From assembly GCA_028751875.1 (NCBI GenBank), contig CM054153.1, forward strand, positions 27,959,831-28,023,830: a stretch of DNA of 64,000 nt, written 5' to 3'. A program made the translations under genes and the position numbers. Numbering within the stretch: the first letter of the stretch is position 1; every line of letters begins with the position of its first letter. This DNA is from Rapana venosa. Lineage: Eukaryota > Mollusca > Gastropoda > Neogastropoda > Muricidae. Below are positions 1-11,459 of the stretch, one piece after another. The notes beneath the pieces are model-generated. The model searched no databases, was not told where the DNA came from, and saw only the letters and a program-made list of their open reading frames with translations.

Positions 1-244
1 AACAGGCAGGTAAGGCAAACAGCATCGAGTTAGTTTCAAATCACGTGGCAAATCATTTTCAGTCCACTAATCAAACATGGAAAGCTCAGTTACCCAGCGC
101 CTCTTGTGGAATGAAGAACCAGCAAATCATCAAAAATGGTAACCCTAGTTCTCACCCCACTTCCGAAGAGTAGGTGCATTGAGACAGCTCAAGTTTTTGC
201 TTGTCCAATCCCTTTTAAAAATTGGGGCCCCATCCCTTTTTTCT

Positions 245-318
245 GCAGTATAATAATAAAAATAATAAGGGTAGGAATTTATATGCGCTGATCTTGTAAA
301 GCAACAAAAAAGGCTAGA
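245..318 (-). repeat. Repeat H (AGCGCTATATAA-type) fragment
   Basis: A short dispersed repeat whose sense strand reads AAGCGCTT, then TTTTACAAGATTCAGCGC, then TATATAAATTCC, and ends in (ATT)n. In this copy the plus strand shows the AAT repeat followed by AATTTATATGCGCTGATC. Other copies are at 9390-9450, 10580-10655, 15475-15540, 24890-24962, 26112-26190 and 39074-39145. The ending resembles the ATT-tailed 3' end of a retroelement, but I cannot name the family. Confidence 0.55.
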
Positions 319-319
319 T

Positions 320-715
320 TTCATTCATACCACTTTAAGTCAGGGCAGATTTCTTCCCCAAAAATTGGGGCTGCTTCCCGGGGAGAGCGCGTCGCCACAA
401 GAGCAGCGCACCCTTTTTTTTTTTTTTTTTTTCCTTCTGCAACTGATTTGTTCCCCCTATCAGATTTTTTTTCTAAGTTTTTGCCGGGGGACAACTCTTT
501 GTTCCCGGGGTTTTTTATGTGCGCTAAAAAATTTATGTGAAACACACGGGCCCTCGGTTTATCGTCTCATCCGAAAGACAGCCCCCAGCCCACCACTCAG
601 GGTTTTAAGGGAGGGGGAAAAAAATTTCCGGTCCAAAGGGGGGTACAACCGCCGCACATTTAGACCCGGGACTTTTCGCTTTTAGACAGGGCGTTACATC
701 CGTATAAGATGAAAA
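320..715 (-). mobile_element. SINE-B copy (degraded)
   Basis: This is a minus-strand SINE-B. On the plus strand it begins with the CACTTTAAGTCA end, continues through GAGAGCGCGTCGCCACAAGA, and ends near the tRNA-like head (CTTTTCGCTTTTAGACAGG). The best-preserved relative is at 59562-59960. Here it carries a run of T and several homopolymer errors, and the box A end is replaced by an AAG-rich stretch. The same element in copy B is at 15541-15935. It makes no protein; open frames across it are incidental. Confidence 0.75.
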
Positions 716-829
716 AGAAAAGAAAAGAAGAAGAAGAAAAGATAGGGAAATTTTGGCACTGAATTTTTGTAAAACAAAAAAATCAAAGGGCTCGCGGGCC
801 TTTTTTTTCTCTGGAGCAGGAGGAGATCA

Positions 830-1390
830 TTTTCCCCTGAGACAAAGTCATTTGGGAGAATACCAGTTTCCTATAATGCAGTGTGGAATACCCGCTCCTA
901 AATCAGTGTGGAGAATACCACTCCTTAAGTCAGTGTGGAGAATGCCAGCTCCTATTATGCAGTGTGGGAAAGCCACTCCTATCATGCAGGTGGAGAATGA
1001 CTTCTCCTTTAGTGCAGGGGAGAATGCCCAGCCCTTCAGTAAAGTGGGAAATGACTTGCCCTTTTAGTCAGTGGAAGAAAACCCGCCCCAAAAGGGCCCG
1101 TGTAATAATACCCATCTCCTTTTAAGTGCATTTTGGGATAATAACCTGCTCCTATTAGTGCTTTGGGGATAATAGCCACCCTATTAGTGCAGTGTGAAGA
1201 AAAACCCCTGTCCTACTATGCAGTTAAAAAAAAGGGCAGCTCCTTTTGGCAGTGTGGAGAATGGGCAGCTCCTTTGTGCAGTGTGGAGAATGGGGCAGCT
1301 CCTATTAGTGCAGTGTGGAGAATAAGCAGCTCCTTTGTGCGTGTGAAAAAAGGGCAGTCCTTTTAGTGCAGTGTGGAGAATGGCACTCTA
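830..1390. repeat. 31-bp minisatellite, copy A
   Basis: A degenerate tandem array of about 17 units of ~31 bp. Each unit holds GTGCAGTGTGGAGAAT, then a variable AGCCAGCTCCTATTA segment. Units differ by substitutions and indels, many in homopolymers. Copy B carries the same array at 16080-16640. Short open frames across it are repeat peptides and not genes. Confidence 0.9.
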
Positions 1391-3980
1391 TTTGTGGGGT
1401 CCTGTCTTAATGTAGAAAAATGTAAAGTTGTCTGACCTGAATTTTTTTCCATTGCACACAGCTTCCCTCATCCCTGACTATCCAAAAAGTGGGGCAGGGG
1501 GGAGGCCACAGAATGTCCATTTGCCGGCTTTGTCTGCTTACCAAAACATGAAATACTTGGTAACTAAGACAAAGTAGCTGCAAAATTTTTTAAAAATAGC
1601 CAAGGGGAAACTTTGCCCCTTGGTGAAAATTTAGATTATGAGTACACCTTCATTTTTTGGGCCCCAGGGGGCTGCCCTAATCCCCATACCATGAAGGTCC
1701 CAGTTTTCCGTGTCCTGATCTGATGATCTACATGTCGCAACAAACGGGACCCAGTTTTGGGTTCATGCCTACCAGGTCTTTTTCCCAGTCGCAGCGCACA
1801 CTTTTTCAAACAGACTGCCCCTCCTTTATAAAAACGAAACCCCAAAGTTGGGGACACTTTCAACAAGGTTTTTGGATCCGTCTCTGGGGCAGGGCCCCCC
1901 AAACTCTGAAGAGGGGGATAGTACTGTTGGTCGTGCTCCCACTATGTGCCTGACCAAGAGAATAATTGTCAAGTCGGAAATCTTTTTTCCCTTCCCACCC
2001 AAAGTTCTGCGAAACAGACCCAAAGAAGATGGTAAAATTAATAATCCCAACTTTTTTAGGGGGGAAATCTCATTTTTTGAGAACTTGCTTCGCAGAAAAA
2101 CTTGTTGTTGATGTGTTGATTCCGATATTTAAAAGGGAAAGTTTTTAGTGCTGAATAAATTCGATTTTCTTCTTTCTCTGCACTTTCTCTCTTTTGGATT
2201 TTGCAAATTTCTCCGGGATCTTCTCTCTTTTGCCTTTTTGTAATACTTCTCTTTCCCCCCTGTGCAGGTAATTTTTTCTAAATCACCAAAGTGACTTCTA
2301 TTTCTGCCACTGTATTTCTCTGTTTTTGGAGTGTCACTATGGAATACTTTTTCATCTTGTGCACAAGTCCATGTTGTGTTTTTTTCATCAATTTTCTCTT
2401 TGAAATGGTCAAATGCCGAAAGTTCTCATGAGCTGTGCCCACTGTCTGCCTGATTGCTGTGGTTTGTTCCTCTAAAAAAACGGCGGAATGCTAGAGGTTA
2501 GATTTCAAGTTTTAAAAAGGACACTGCATGCTTGTGTCAAAAAAGCGCGATGAAGGGATTGAACTTGCATTTTTTTACAAAACCCTTTCTGCCCATTTTT
2601 TTCTCTGGTCATGCTTTAAACCACTTTCTTAAAATCGCTGCTGGCAATTCTGTCCAAATTTTTACACACACTGTTTTTTCGTTTCTTCCCAAAATCATTA
2701 ATGGACTGACCAAAAAAAGGAGACAAAAGGGAATTTTTTAAAACCTACTTGTTTGGGCGAAGAGCTGTGTTGTTTACCCATTGAATACTTGCTCTTCCCT
2801 CTGCCCTCTAATTGTCACCCCTTCAAACAGCATGCTTTTGGAGCCCTTGCTATACCTTTTCTCAGTCTGCCTTACTTCTCTTGGCTTCAGTCAGCGTCTT
2901 TCTCCACACAAAAACTGCAGACATCCCATTCAGTCCTTTTATGTGGGCAAGGAAAAAAAAAAGTGATCAGTTATTGGGAAAAATTTTGCAAAATTGGGAA
3001 CCCAAAATTTAGATCGCACTTTTGCTTAGCTTCAAGTTTAAAATGAAAACAGTTGCAAGCCTTTTTTTCAGAGTTTTTTAAAACACCCGTAGGGTAAATA
3101 GGCTGGGCAGACTTTGGATCCCAAAGAATTCGATCATCTGTACACACAACAGGACAGGAAAAAAGTACAGAAATGAAACAGAAGAAAATACCTATATTTA
3201 TTTATTTTACCAACCCCACAAAACCTTTTGCAGGGAGCACCAGATTTACTTTCCAAAAGCAAGAGCACACAGATTACTTCCCCCCTTTTCTGGTAAGGAT
3301 ATATCAAAAAAAAGGGGATAGACCCCAGTGTGTATTCACCCCTTCCTAATTTTTAGGGGAGATTTCTCCCCGTGCCTTTCCCCATCCAGTGTTCTTGGAC
3401 AGATAAAACCCCGGCTTTGTTTTTTAAGTTTAAAAAAAAATTTCAGTAAAACAACACAAGGGACCCCAAGGCTGATTTTGGGAAAAAGGTTTACCATACA
3501 GAATCACACCCTCGTATTTGCAGGAACTGGCCATCTGTGGACAGTTGTTTTTCTGTTTTTCTGGTTTAATACTACTCAGTATGTAACGCCCCCCCTACCC
3601 ATAAAAAAAAGAACAGGATTTTTTGTGTGTTAAATTTCAAAAGATAAGTCATTTAAACTAAACTAAACCAGAATCAGTAGGCAAAACATTTGCCCCCAGG
3701 CCCCTTTTTGGGGGTCAAAAAAAAGGGTGGACCTTACCAAAAAAAAGGGGGGATCCGCGGTGTGTGGGGCAGGCCCCTAAGCAAATGATCAGTATCAAGG
3801 GGAAATTTTTTTTTGAGCTTGTTTGTTTAATGATTTTTGGGAATTCCCACACCTCTTTTTCCTACTTTTTTTGGATATTTTTTAGTGATATTTTTTATTA
3901 CCCGTTGCACCCAAATTTGAAAACTATTGCAATTAGTTCTGGGAAAAGCAAGGATGACTGACATCCCTTTCTTTTCCCCA
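1391..3980. other. Unique sequence, no gene recognised (copy A)
   Basis: No coding exon, RNA gene or dispersed repeat could be supported here. Pieces are A/T-rich with many homopolymer runs. It pairs with 16640-19250 in copy B, and both versions carry many small differences. That means the consensus is poor in both contigs, so weak exons could be hidden by frameshifts. Confidence 0.5.
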
Positions 3981-3984
3981 AAAA

Positions 3985-4175
3985 ATAGAAGGAAGAAGCA
4001 CTTTCAGCGCCATTCCCCCCAGCAGGTGTCTCCTGCGTCTCAGCTTGGCAGGCCATCTGGGGCTCTGCTCCTTCCTTGGGTGGGACGTTTTCCTCCCCCC
4101 CGGGGTTGATGACGCCTTCCTTTTAAGCATTTCCCCTTTCTCTGGCTTGACTTGTCCTTCCCAATGCTGCATTCT
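3985..4175 (+). repeat. Repeat G copy 1 (copy A)
   Basis: Three repeat G copies lie in each half of the duplication: here, 6485-6710 and 9118-9300 in A; 19255-19455, 21968-22195 and 24625-24810 in B. The shared path is AGCAGGTGTC, a CTGCAGCTTGGCAG segment, CCATCTGG(G/T)GCTC, CTCCTTCC, TTTTCCTCCCC, TGATGACGC and ACTTCCTGTTAC. This copy is error-rich. The family is unknown; no terminal repeats or tail are clear. Confidence 0.65.
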
Positions 4176-4364
4176 TTTTGGAGGGAGTCAGAAAAACAAA
4201 GAGAGAGAAATGAGGGGAGAAGCACCGCACTCAAAATGGTAAAAAACAATCTTTAAAATAAACAAATTATAAATTTTTTTTAAGAGGCGCTGGTCCCTTT
4301 AAACAGTAAACACTTAATAAATCTGACTTTTTATAAAAATAAAAATTTTTTTAAGGAAAAAAAG

Positions 4365-4515
4365 GCTCACTCAGTTACTGATTTTTGAGAAAGACAATTT
4401 CTCTCTTATGCCTGGGGGATGCCTGGGGCTACCCGCTTTAAAGGCAGCGTAACGGCTCATACAAGACAAAATGTTGCTGTCGACGTTCCACGAAGAAAAA
4501 AAGAAAAGAACAACA
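4365..4515 (+). repeat. Repeat D, 3' part (copy A)
   Basis: This is the 3' part of repeat D: GACAATTTCTCTCTTATGCC, GGCAGCGTAACGGCTCAT, then GCTGTCGACGTTCCACGAAG and an A-rich end. The same copy in B is at 19655-19815 and is cleaner (CTGTCTGAGCGTTCCACGAA followed by AAG repeats). It faces a minus-strand repeat D just downstream, tail to tail. Confidence 0.6.
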
Positions 4516-4674
4516 ACAACATTTAACTAAACCAGTAAAAGATAAATAAAAAATAAAGTACAGAGTAACTAAAGAAGGGCCAGGCCCCTCACAGCTCACT
4601 CCCACCCCTTCAATAACTCCTTATTAATTTCTTTCCCCCACCAAAAGCCTGGGGGGCGGGCAGCCTAGTGGTTT

Positions 4675-4980
4675 TCATCTTCGTCAAAGGGAAAGGTTGT
4701 TGTTTTCGCATGATGAAAAAGCGTTGCAATGCCCCCAAGCCCTGACAAAATCAGGCCTAGCACATCCCCGAGAAGAATTTTTTTTGTCTTTTTTAAATCT
4801 TTATGGAAAAAAAGACAAGGCAAAAAAATGGGCCAAAAGGGAGAAAATTTGACAAAAGGGGGAGGTGACGGGAAAAAAGTAACAAGCAGAAACAAAGAAG
4901 GGTAAAATGAGGGAAAATTCCTGCACCAGAATTTCCAGAAAGGTGGGACGCTATTTTTTACGAAGGCCCCCCCCAACCCA
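4675..4980 (-). repeat. Repeat D, near full (copy A)
   Basis: A minus-strand repeat D. The plus strand runs from TTTTCATCTTCGTCAAAGGG through CTGACAAAATCAGGCCTAGC to CCAGAAAGGTGGGACGCTAT. The matching and cleaner copy is at 19990-20290. Four other members occur at 30475-30790, 33411-33750, 34946-35180 and 51738-52022. The sense strand carries TATAAATAG near its start and ends in AAG repeats. Confidence 0.65.
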
Positions 4981-4984
4981 CAGA

Positions 4985-5345
4985 GGGCTAGTGGTTTGGG
5001 CATTTTTCAAGACACCCCCAGGCGCCTGCCTATGGAATTTCCCTCTGGAGTTAAATCAGTGCCGATCCAATCCTCCACGGTTCAGTCCTTCAAATGAGGA
5101 TAAAACCGAAATCCCAGTGCGAGAACACAACACCCACACACACACACCCACACACACCACAACACCAAAACACACACACAAACAAGAAACATCTTTCCCA
5201 CATGTTAAAAACCGGTTCTGATTTTTTGGAAAATAGGGTATTGGTGCCTGGAACAGGATGACCAATTTTCAAAAACAATACCATTGGTAGGGGGGCGTGT
5301 TAAAAATTATCCAAAATGGGTGCGGCAACGTAAAGGGGGGTAAAA
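4985..5345 (+). mobile_element. SINE-A with T2 end (copy A, degraded)
   Basis: It corresponds to 20295-20757 in copy B. Recognisable pieces are GAGTTAAATCAGTGCCGATC, ACCGAAATCCCAGTGCGAGA, a CA-repeat insertion and ATGTTAAAAACCGGTTCTGA. The 3' end dissolves into homopolymers. It is transcript-derived repeat sequence and not a gene. Confidence 0.6.
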
Positions 5346-5479
5346 AGGGTTTACCTTTTTGGGCCCCAAGTTATTTTTAAAAAAAAAACCCGTAGGCATC
5401 TTTGTTGTTTCTTTCCCGGCCCGGGGTTTACCCAAAAGGTTTTGGTTTTGGGCGAGGGTTTTGGGTTTGAGGGGGAGTT

Positions 5480-5628
5480 TAAACTCAGGGGGGGGTTGGG
5501 GGGGGGGGGGGTTTGGGGGGCAGGTCCCCCTTTTTTTTTTTATTGGGGGGTTTTTAAAATTTTTTATCTCTGGCCACCCCTTTTTTGGGCGGGGCGTGGG
5601 GGGGGTTATGGTTTTTTTTTTTTTGTTG

Positions 5629-5661
<33 letters not shown>

Positions 5662-5708
5662 AAAAAAAAAGGGGGGGGGGGGGGGGGGGGCCTTTGGGTT
5701 TTTTGGGT

Positions 5709-5781
<73 letters not shown>

Positions 5782-5798
5782 TTTTTAAAAAAAAAAAA

Positions 5799-5873
<75 letters not shown>

Positions 5874-5900
5874 GGGGGGGGGGGGGTGGTGGATTGTTTT
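5480..5900. other. Artefactual poly-G block
   Basis: Almost continuous G is broken only by short A or T runs. The same place in copy B (about 20905-21130) has only short G-rich tracts followed by ordinary sequence. Glycine/proline open frames here come from the base composition. I read this as failed consensus sequence. Confidence 0.8.
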
Positions 5901-6480
5901 AAAATTAGAAAAGCCCTAAAATCCTTTTTGGGAATATAAAAAGGAAAAACATCAACAAACAAAAAATAAGAAAAAGGTAACTTCCTTTCCCAAGAAAAAC
6001 TTTCCCCTTCCCACCTTTCTTTTTCCCATTAAAATTTTTTTTTCTAAAACGAAAACCAAACCCCTCGGGCTTTGGAAAAAAAAAAGAGTAAACTTACCAA
6101 AAACAAAACATCAGTGTTGTCTGATTGTTGAATTTTTGAAACTTGTTGCCTGTTCTCCCGCGTTTTGTTTTCCGGGCCCCCCCATACAACTCCGTTCTTC
6201 AGAAAACAAAATTTTTTTCCCTTTTAACCCCTTCTTTTGAAAATTTTTTTTTTTCAATTTCTTTATTTTTTTTAAAGGGGGGGGGGGGGAGGGGGGGGGG
6301 GGGGGGGGGGGCTGGAAGGTTTTTTTTTAACTTTCCATCAAACCCCTCTTTCTCCCCAAATAAAAACAAAAAACAAATAAAACAAAAAGAACAAATATTT
6401 GCCTTTAAGAAATTTTAAAACCTTTTTTTTTAAAAATTTTTTCTCCTGAAACCCAAAAAACAAACCTGCTGTTCCTTGTG
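5901..6480. other. Degraded consensus, no feature
   Basis: Fragments of the copy B stretch 21630-21960 can be followed here, but smeared into T, A and G runs. A TTTCCCCTTCCCACCTTTCT piece near 6000 and the TTTTTCTCCTG piece near 6440 both echo B 21890-21945, which suggests local misassembly. The CTG-type repeat present at B 21541-21615 is missing. Confidence 0.55.
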
Positions 6481-6484
6481 GGAG

Positions 6485-6710
6485 GAAGAAAGAAGTAAAG
6501 CACTTTCAGCCACCACCACCACCACATGTCTGGTGGTGTCGTCTGCAGCTGGTGTTGGGCAGCTCCCCCATCTGGTGCTCTGCATGCTCCTTCCGGGCCC
6601 AGTTTGTTTATCCGCCTCCAGGCCCGATGACGTAACTTCCTGTTACCTCCAGGCCCGATGACGTAACTTCCTGTTACCGCCCCTTCCTTCCTGCAACTGG
6701 TTTGTCTGTC
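6485..6710 (+). repeat. Repeat G copy 2, with internal 31-bp duplication (copy A)
   Basis: It shares AAAGCACTTTCAGC, GTCGTCTGCAGCTGG, CCATCTGGTGCTCTGC and CTTCCTGTTAC with the other repeat G copies. A 31-bp block (CTCCAGGCCCGATGACGTAA and the following CTTCCTGTTAC) is present twice in tandem near 6617-6678. Each block holds a TGACGTAA (CRE-like) and a CTTCCTG (ETS-like) string. Copy B equivalent: 21968-22195. Confidence 0.7.
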
Positions 6711-6984
6711 TGTTACTGATTTTGTTTTGAAAGAGAGAAGAAGAAGGAGGAGGAGGAGACAAAAGAAAAATGGGGTAAGGGCACTGGAAAGTTAACTTTT
6801 CAACCTTTTCAAAATAAAACCTCCTCTCCCAAAAAAAAAACAAAAAAACAGCAGCAGCAAAAGCAAACAAATAAATGTAGCCTATGGTTATGAAATATAA
6901 CACCTGTAGAAATTTTTTTTGTTTATATCGGACCAATATGATTATGTGAAAGTAGAAAACTAGATCAATCACCCTTTGCTTGAT

Positions 6985-7030
6985 TATTTGTGTCCGGCTT
7001 GTGTGTGTGTGTGTGTGTGTGTGTGTTTGT
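6985..7030. repeat. (TG)n microsatellite (copy A)
   Basis: A TG dinucleotide array with a TTTGTGG interruption. The copy B counterpart at 22488-22535 is longer. Confidence 0.9.
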
Positions 7031-7768
7031 GGTGTGTGTGTTTGTTGTTGTTGATGTTTTTCTATCCAGTGGAATTTTTTCTTGCTGCCTTTACACATAT
7101 TTTGTAAGCTCTTTTCATAGCTTTTGGTCTTTATTCCGTTGTTTTTGTTTTTGGTTTTGTTTTTGGAGGGGGATGGGGCGGTTTGCGTTTTACATGTATT
7201 TTTGTTGTTTGTTTTGGTATGTGTGTGTGTTTGTGTGTGCGCGCACAAAAAGTTGATAGTGGGTGCATGGGGAAAAGAGGATGTGGCCTTCATATCTAGT
7301 CTAGCTCAACTAATATAATATAAATATCCTATATATAAAAAATGTTAACCACCAGGCATGACAACAGTGGTCTGAAAAGGACTGAGGGGAGGGGGGGGGG
7401 GGGGGGGGGGGGGGGACTCAAGTAGAATGGTGTGAAAAATGGGACCCCACAATGCCGACAGCTTTCAGAGACTAGTAGATTTTGATGGGGGAAAAACCAA
7501 GCTGTTGGGGTTTTCCCCACACTCTCTGACAGGCCACAAGAAGAGCCGCCACCATCACGTTCATAAACTGGGATAATATTATTATATCTACAACAGTGGA
7601 AACACCCACATGGTCCTGCCTTCTATCTATACTACTAACCCTTGCTTGAAGAAGCTCCGTTGCATACTTTTTTCAGATTATTTACTTTTTATTTTATTCA
7701 GACCAACGTTTATTATGTTTAAGTACCAATTAGATCAGTCACTCATGGCTTTATATCTGTGTCCCGTC

Positions 7769-7769
<1 letters not shown>

Positions 7770-7812
<43 letters not shown>

Positions 7813-7915
7813 TGTCTGCGTGCGTGTGTGGGGTATGTATGTGTGTGTGTGTGTGGGTATGTGCGCGCGTGTGTGTGGGTGTGTGTTGTGCGAGTGTGTG
7901 TGTGTGCGTGTTGCA
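7770..7915. repeat. (TG)n compound array (copy A)
   Basis: TG repeats are interrupted by TGCG, TGGG and GTAT pieces and followed at 7980-8025 by a CA/CGCA segment. Copy B: 23262-23412 and 23480-23522. Short cysteine/valine or threonine/histidine frames across it are repeat translations. Confidence 0.9.
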
Positions 7916-8157
7916 AATAGTTTCACTGAAGCAGGTCATCTTGCAGCACACTTGCACCAGTGGATTTTGAGTACATGAACACACACACATGGGCGTGCAC
8001 ACGCACGCGCACACACACATTCCCTGCATGCAGAAAAGGAACCTTGCTCTCATGAACATAGACAAAGGTAAACATGACTGTTGGAGTAACAACACACACA
8101 TATGCAGATGCACACAAAGGATGAGAGAAAATTAACACAGAGAGAAATAATTAGATG

Positions 8158-8245
8158 TAGAGAGAGAGAGGGGGGGAGGAGGTGAGAGAAATGATTATAG
8201 ATATGAGAGAGAGAGAGAGAGGAGACAGAGATAGACAGACAGAGG
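8158..8245. repeat. GA-rich array (copy A)
   Basis: Two AGAG blocks and a duplicated GAAATGATTATAGATATGAG-like flank sit side by side, suggesting a small tandem duplication. The copy B counterpart, at 23640-23745, keeps the duplicated flank. Confidence 0.8.
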
Positions 8246-8423
8246 CCTGATTTCAGGCAGACAGACAAACCTAAACGAGCAAAACACAACAGAACAAAGA
8301 GAAATGGATCTGGTGCCAGCATCATCACTCAGTCTCCTGGAATAGAAGCTATAGGACTAAAAGTTTGGGGAACAAACTATTCCAGACCAGGAGGCATTCT
8401 GAACATGAAACTATGCATGCAAG

Positions 8424-8655
8424 TCGGATGAGACTATAAACTGAGGTCCCCTGTGCGAACGCACACAGAACATCTTGCGCACACGTTAAAACCTGGACGG
8501 CTTTTTGGAAGCGCAGGCCATTGTGTGCCGGTGGGAACAGATGACAAAATTTACAAAACTGCATACATAAAGGGACTGGATGTAAGAAAAAAAAGCACAC
8601 AAGTGCTTATTCCATTATTCTCAAAAAAAAAGAAGAAGAAGAAGAAGAAAAAAAG
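8424..8655 (+). mobile_element. SINE-A, headless, T1 end (copy A)
   Basis: It starts at TCGGATGAGACTATAAACTG, runs through CATCTTGCGCACACGTTAAA and GGCCATTGTGTGCCGGTGGG, and ends in GTGCTTATTCCATTATTCTC plus an AAG repeat where most copies have (AATA)n. There is no tRNA-like head, so it is a 5'-truncated insertion. Copy B: 23923-24156. Confidence 0.85.
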
Positions 8656-9117
8656 GACATGCACGGCGTCAGTGCATACATATGCAATGCAAACAAGTAT
8701 CAACAGTTACTTTAAACAATGTGCTTTTTTTTCACCTCTGTCCTCAAGTCTTTTCTTTAGTTTTTGTTGTTTATCTCCATCCTTTCCATGTAACCACTCC
8801 TACTACCCCTCTTCCCCAAATTTAATATTTTTTTCTGAAAAAAAAAGATAGAAAGAAGACAGAAATTTGTTGTTGAGAGCACAGCGACTTTTTGTTCTTT
8901 TTCTGCATTGTGAATGTTCTTTCTTTATTCATATCCAGAATTTTGTGCTCTTTATTGTGGAAATGAATTTGTGTTGCGAGTATTTTCACACGCCCCATCT
9001 GTAAGTTGTGGTTTGTTAAATTTCATGTAGTCCTTGGGAGAGCCGGAAAGGGGGAGGGGGTGTTCTTGAAATAAATCTTGAATCTTGAAAAACGAACCTG
9101 CAGTATAGAGAAGAATC

Positions 9118-9300
9118 GAAATACCTCCAGCACCATTTCGCCAGCAGGTGTCTCTCGTGGGCGTCTGCAGCTTGGCAGCGCCATCTGGTGCTCCGCTCCC
9201 TCCTTCTACTGGCAGCGTTTTCCTCCCCTTGAAGGGTTGATGACGCACTTCCTGTTACACTTCGTTCCTTTTGCTTGTTCAACTACTGGATTGACTTCGT
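9118..9300 (+). repeat. Repeat G copy 3 (copy A)
   Basis: It includes CAGCAGGTGTCTCTCGTG, CAGCTTGGCAGCGCCATCTG and TGATGACGCACTTCCTGTTA. The string at 9176-9191, read on the minus strand (GCACCAGATGGCGCTG), matches 15 of 16 positions of the commonly quoted CTCF consensus CCASYAGRKGGCRSYR. Copy B: 24625-24810. Confidence 0.65.
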
Positions 9301-9389
9301 GTTTTGCAGCGTTCTTCTATCTGGAATAAATGAAGAGAAACAAAAAAACAACAGAATAGTAAAAGCTGTAGTGGCAGTAGTTAGTAATA

Positions 9390-9450
9390 TAATAATTTTA
9401 TGGAATTTATATAGCGCTGAATCTTGTAAAACAACAAATTGAAGCGCTTG
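9390..9450 (-). repeat. Repeat H fragment (copy A)
   Basis: AATTTATATAGCGCTGAATC followed by TTGTAAAACAACAAATTGAA and GCGCTTG on the plus strand. Copy B: 24890-24962. It directly precedes a CAG/GTA trinucleotide field. Confidence 0.65.
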
Positions 9451-9485
9451 AAAAATATAGAAAAGTAAAGTAAGTAGTGAAGTGG

Positions 9486-9782
9486 AGCAGCAGCAGTAGC
9501 ATTTGTAAGTTTTAAAAAGAAAATTAGCAGCAGTAGTAGAGCGCGCAGCAGCAGCACAATCAGAAGTAGTATGTATAGTACAGCAGCAGCAGCAGTAGTA
9601 ACAACGCAGGCGTAGTGGTAATGCAGTAGCCGTCTGGAGTAATATCTGAAAATATGCAGGAGCTTGTAGAAACAGTTTTATAGAACCCAACAGCAGCAGC
9701 AGGGTAGCAAGCGCGCGCGTGCAGTATAGCAGCAGCAGCAGCAGCAGTGAAAGTAATAGCAGCACGCAGTAGCAGCAGAGGG
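9486..9782. repeat. (AGC/AGT)n trinucleotide field (copy A)
   Basis: Alternating AGC and AGT triplets are interspersed with unique segments such as AGGAGCTTGTAGAAACAG. The copy B version at 24975-25320 is longer and purer. Leucine- and alanine-rich frames on the minus strand arise from the triplets. I see no protein motif in them. Confidence 0.85.
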
Positions 9783-9799
9783 TTATGATACAATTAGGA

Positions 9800-10575
9800 A
9801 GAAGAGGAGGGGAACCAGGGAGACCAGCAAAAACCTAACATTGACTGACGATTGATTTGCATGTATACAGTGCCTTCTACATCAGTAGGGCAAGCAAGTT
9901 GTTTTCACAAAGCACCTTGTCGCATAGTGTCCCCATCCCTGTAAAATGCATAAATCTAGATCACTGTCTTCCTGTCTGGTTAGGCTGATGGACAATGGGA
10001 AATTAACGACTGTAGAGATGTAGACATTTGGGATCAATCAGTAACTCAACAAAACACAGCAGAAATAAAAAGGGACTGAAATTTAGTAAAGCTTATGACA
10101 ATTTTCTTGGCAGAAATTACCTTACATTTCCCTTTCTATCCTCTCCCCTGCACCATCAAGGGATAGATATTTAAGAACGAGAAAAAGCTTTTCGATTGAA
10201 ACAAATCAAAGTCTGTAATTTTCCTCCTCTTGTGTGTTTGTTGGGGTGTGTAGTGCCTGGTCTTCTCCTGAGCTTGCAACTCTACAGGAGGTCTGCCTGC
10301 AGGCCTAAACCAAGCACATTCCGACTTCAGAGCAGTCATTTTGGTACGGGAAATGCATGCTGGGTATGTCTTTAGTTCAAAGTGGCCGTGGGGCTCTGCT
10401 TTCACAGATGGTGGTTGCTCGTTATCTGATAGGAAGCCAGGGTTCAAAACGATATTTCAAAGTTAAATTCCAATGCAGTTCACCATCCCTGTCCTGTTGT
10501 CTTTTGGGCCCCACCAACTCACAGGCATAGCAAGGCTGTCACAGCTGTGAAAATTAAGCACAGGATTAAAATGAA
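9800..10575. other. Unique sequence, no feature (copy A)
   Basis: Pairs with 25335-26105 in copy B. There is no dispersed repeat or microsatellite beyond short runs, and no convincing exon; the open frames here are short and not alike in the two copies. Confidence 0.5.
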
Positions 10576-10656
10576 TAGTGTATATTAAGCGCTTCGATTG
10601 TTTGTTTTCAAGATTCAGCGCTATATAAATTCCCATATATTATTAAAATTAATTAA

Positions 10657-11076
10657 GGAAGGTGGCATGACGGTTAAGACCTTCACCTGCCTAACACAAA
10701 TAAACCCCGAGGTTCTGGGTTTCGAGTCCCAGCCTTTCCTTTCTTCCTGGTTTGACGAAAAATCGAACTGAAAGTCCTTCGGATGAGACTATAAACCAAA
10801 GTCCCGTGTGCGAATGCTCAGATAACATCTAGCGCACATGTTAAAAACCCGCTCCGCCTTTTCTAGAGTAGGCTTTTTTGTGCCGATAGGAACGGATAGC
10901 ATTTTTTTTCTCTCAAAAAAACGGATGCACACAGGTGTTGTGTTTAGACACCATCCCCGAAGTCGGAATGCGGCTACCTAGATGGTGGTGAAGGTGGGGA
11001 GGAAAGGGGGGGGGGGGGTGGACGGTCGCATACACAAAATTCTCACCATTGCTGACCCTTGGAGTTCTAGCCAAGT
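10657..11076 (+). mobile_element. SINE-A with beta head and T2 end (copy A)
   Basis: The tRNA-like beta head begins GGAAGGTGGCATGACGGTTA (box A region) and has the box B string GGTTTCGAGTCC; copy B gives the better GGTTCGAGTCC. The SINE-A core follows (CGGATGAGACTATAAACC onward), then the T2 end GTCGGAATGCGGCTACCTAG, a poly-G insertion, ACGGTCGCATACAC and TTCTCACCATTGCTGACC. A repeat H tail lies just upstream (10580-10655). Copy B: 26192-26612. Confidence 0.85.
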
Positions 11077-11110
11077 GGGGGGGGTAGGGGAGAAAGAAAG
11101 ACAATGATGA

Positions 11111-11111
<1 letters not shown>

Positions 11112-11189
<78 letters not shown>

Positions 11190-11190
11190 A
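11112..11190. repeat. (GA)n microsatellite (copy A)
   Basis: An AG array with one GGGG interruption, abutting the SINE-A T2 end. In copy B (26645-26738) the array is interrupted differently. Confidence 0.9.
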
Positions 11191-11459
11191 AGAAGAAGAG
11201 AATATGTAAGCTTGATGATATAGATCAATGGTGAAAGGACTCCTTCCCCACCATCCAGTGAAGATGAGGGGTCACCCATGTCCTAACAAGCAGTACAGCT
11301 TACAGGCTATTAATTTTGTTCACCCCCACAGTTTTTCCAAGTCGAAGCGATCGGCCAAAAAAAACGCGATGGGTGACATGTTGATTGACAATGTCTGATT
11401 CATACTGTGGCATATCACCACATCAGTAGGCCAAAAAAGTTCTGCACTGCAGTGTGGTT

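Noticed and set aside
830..1390. Repeat protein gene encoded by the 31-bp array
   Set aside because: A 31-bp period shifts frame in each unit, so no continuous repeat protein is possible.
5359..5962. Glycine- or proline-rich open frames of up to 186 codons
   Set aside because: They are translations of poly-G runs in a degraded block; copy B has no such frame at the same place.
9283..9793. Leucine/alanine-rich protein on the minus strand
   Set aside because: It is the translation of AGC/AGT triplets; the frame differs between copies A and B.
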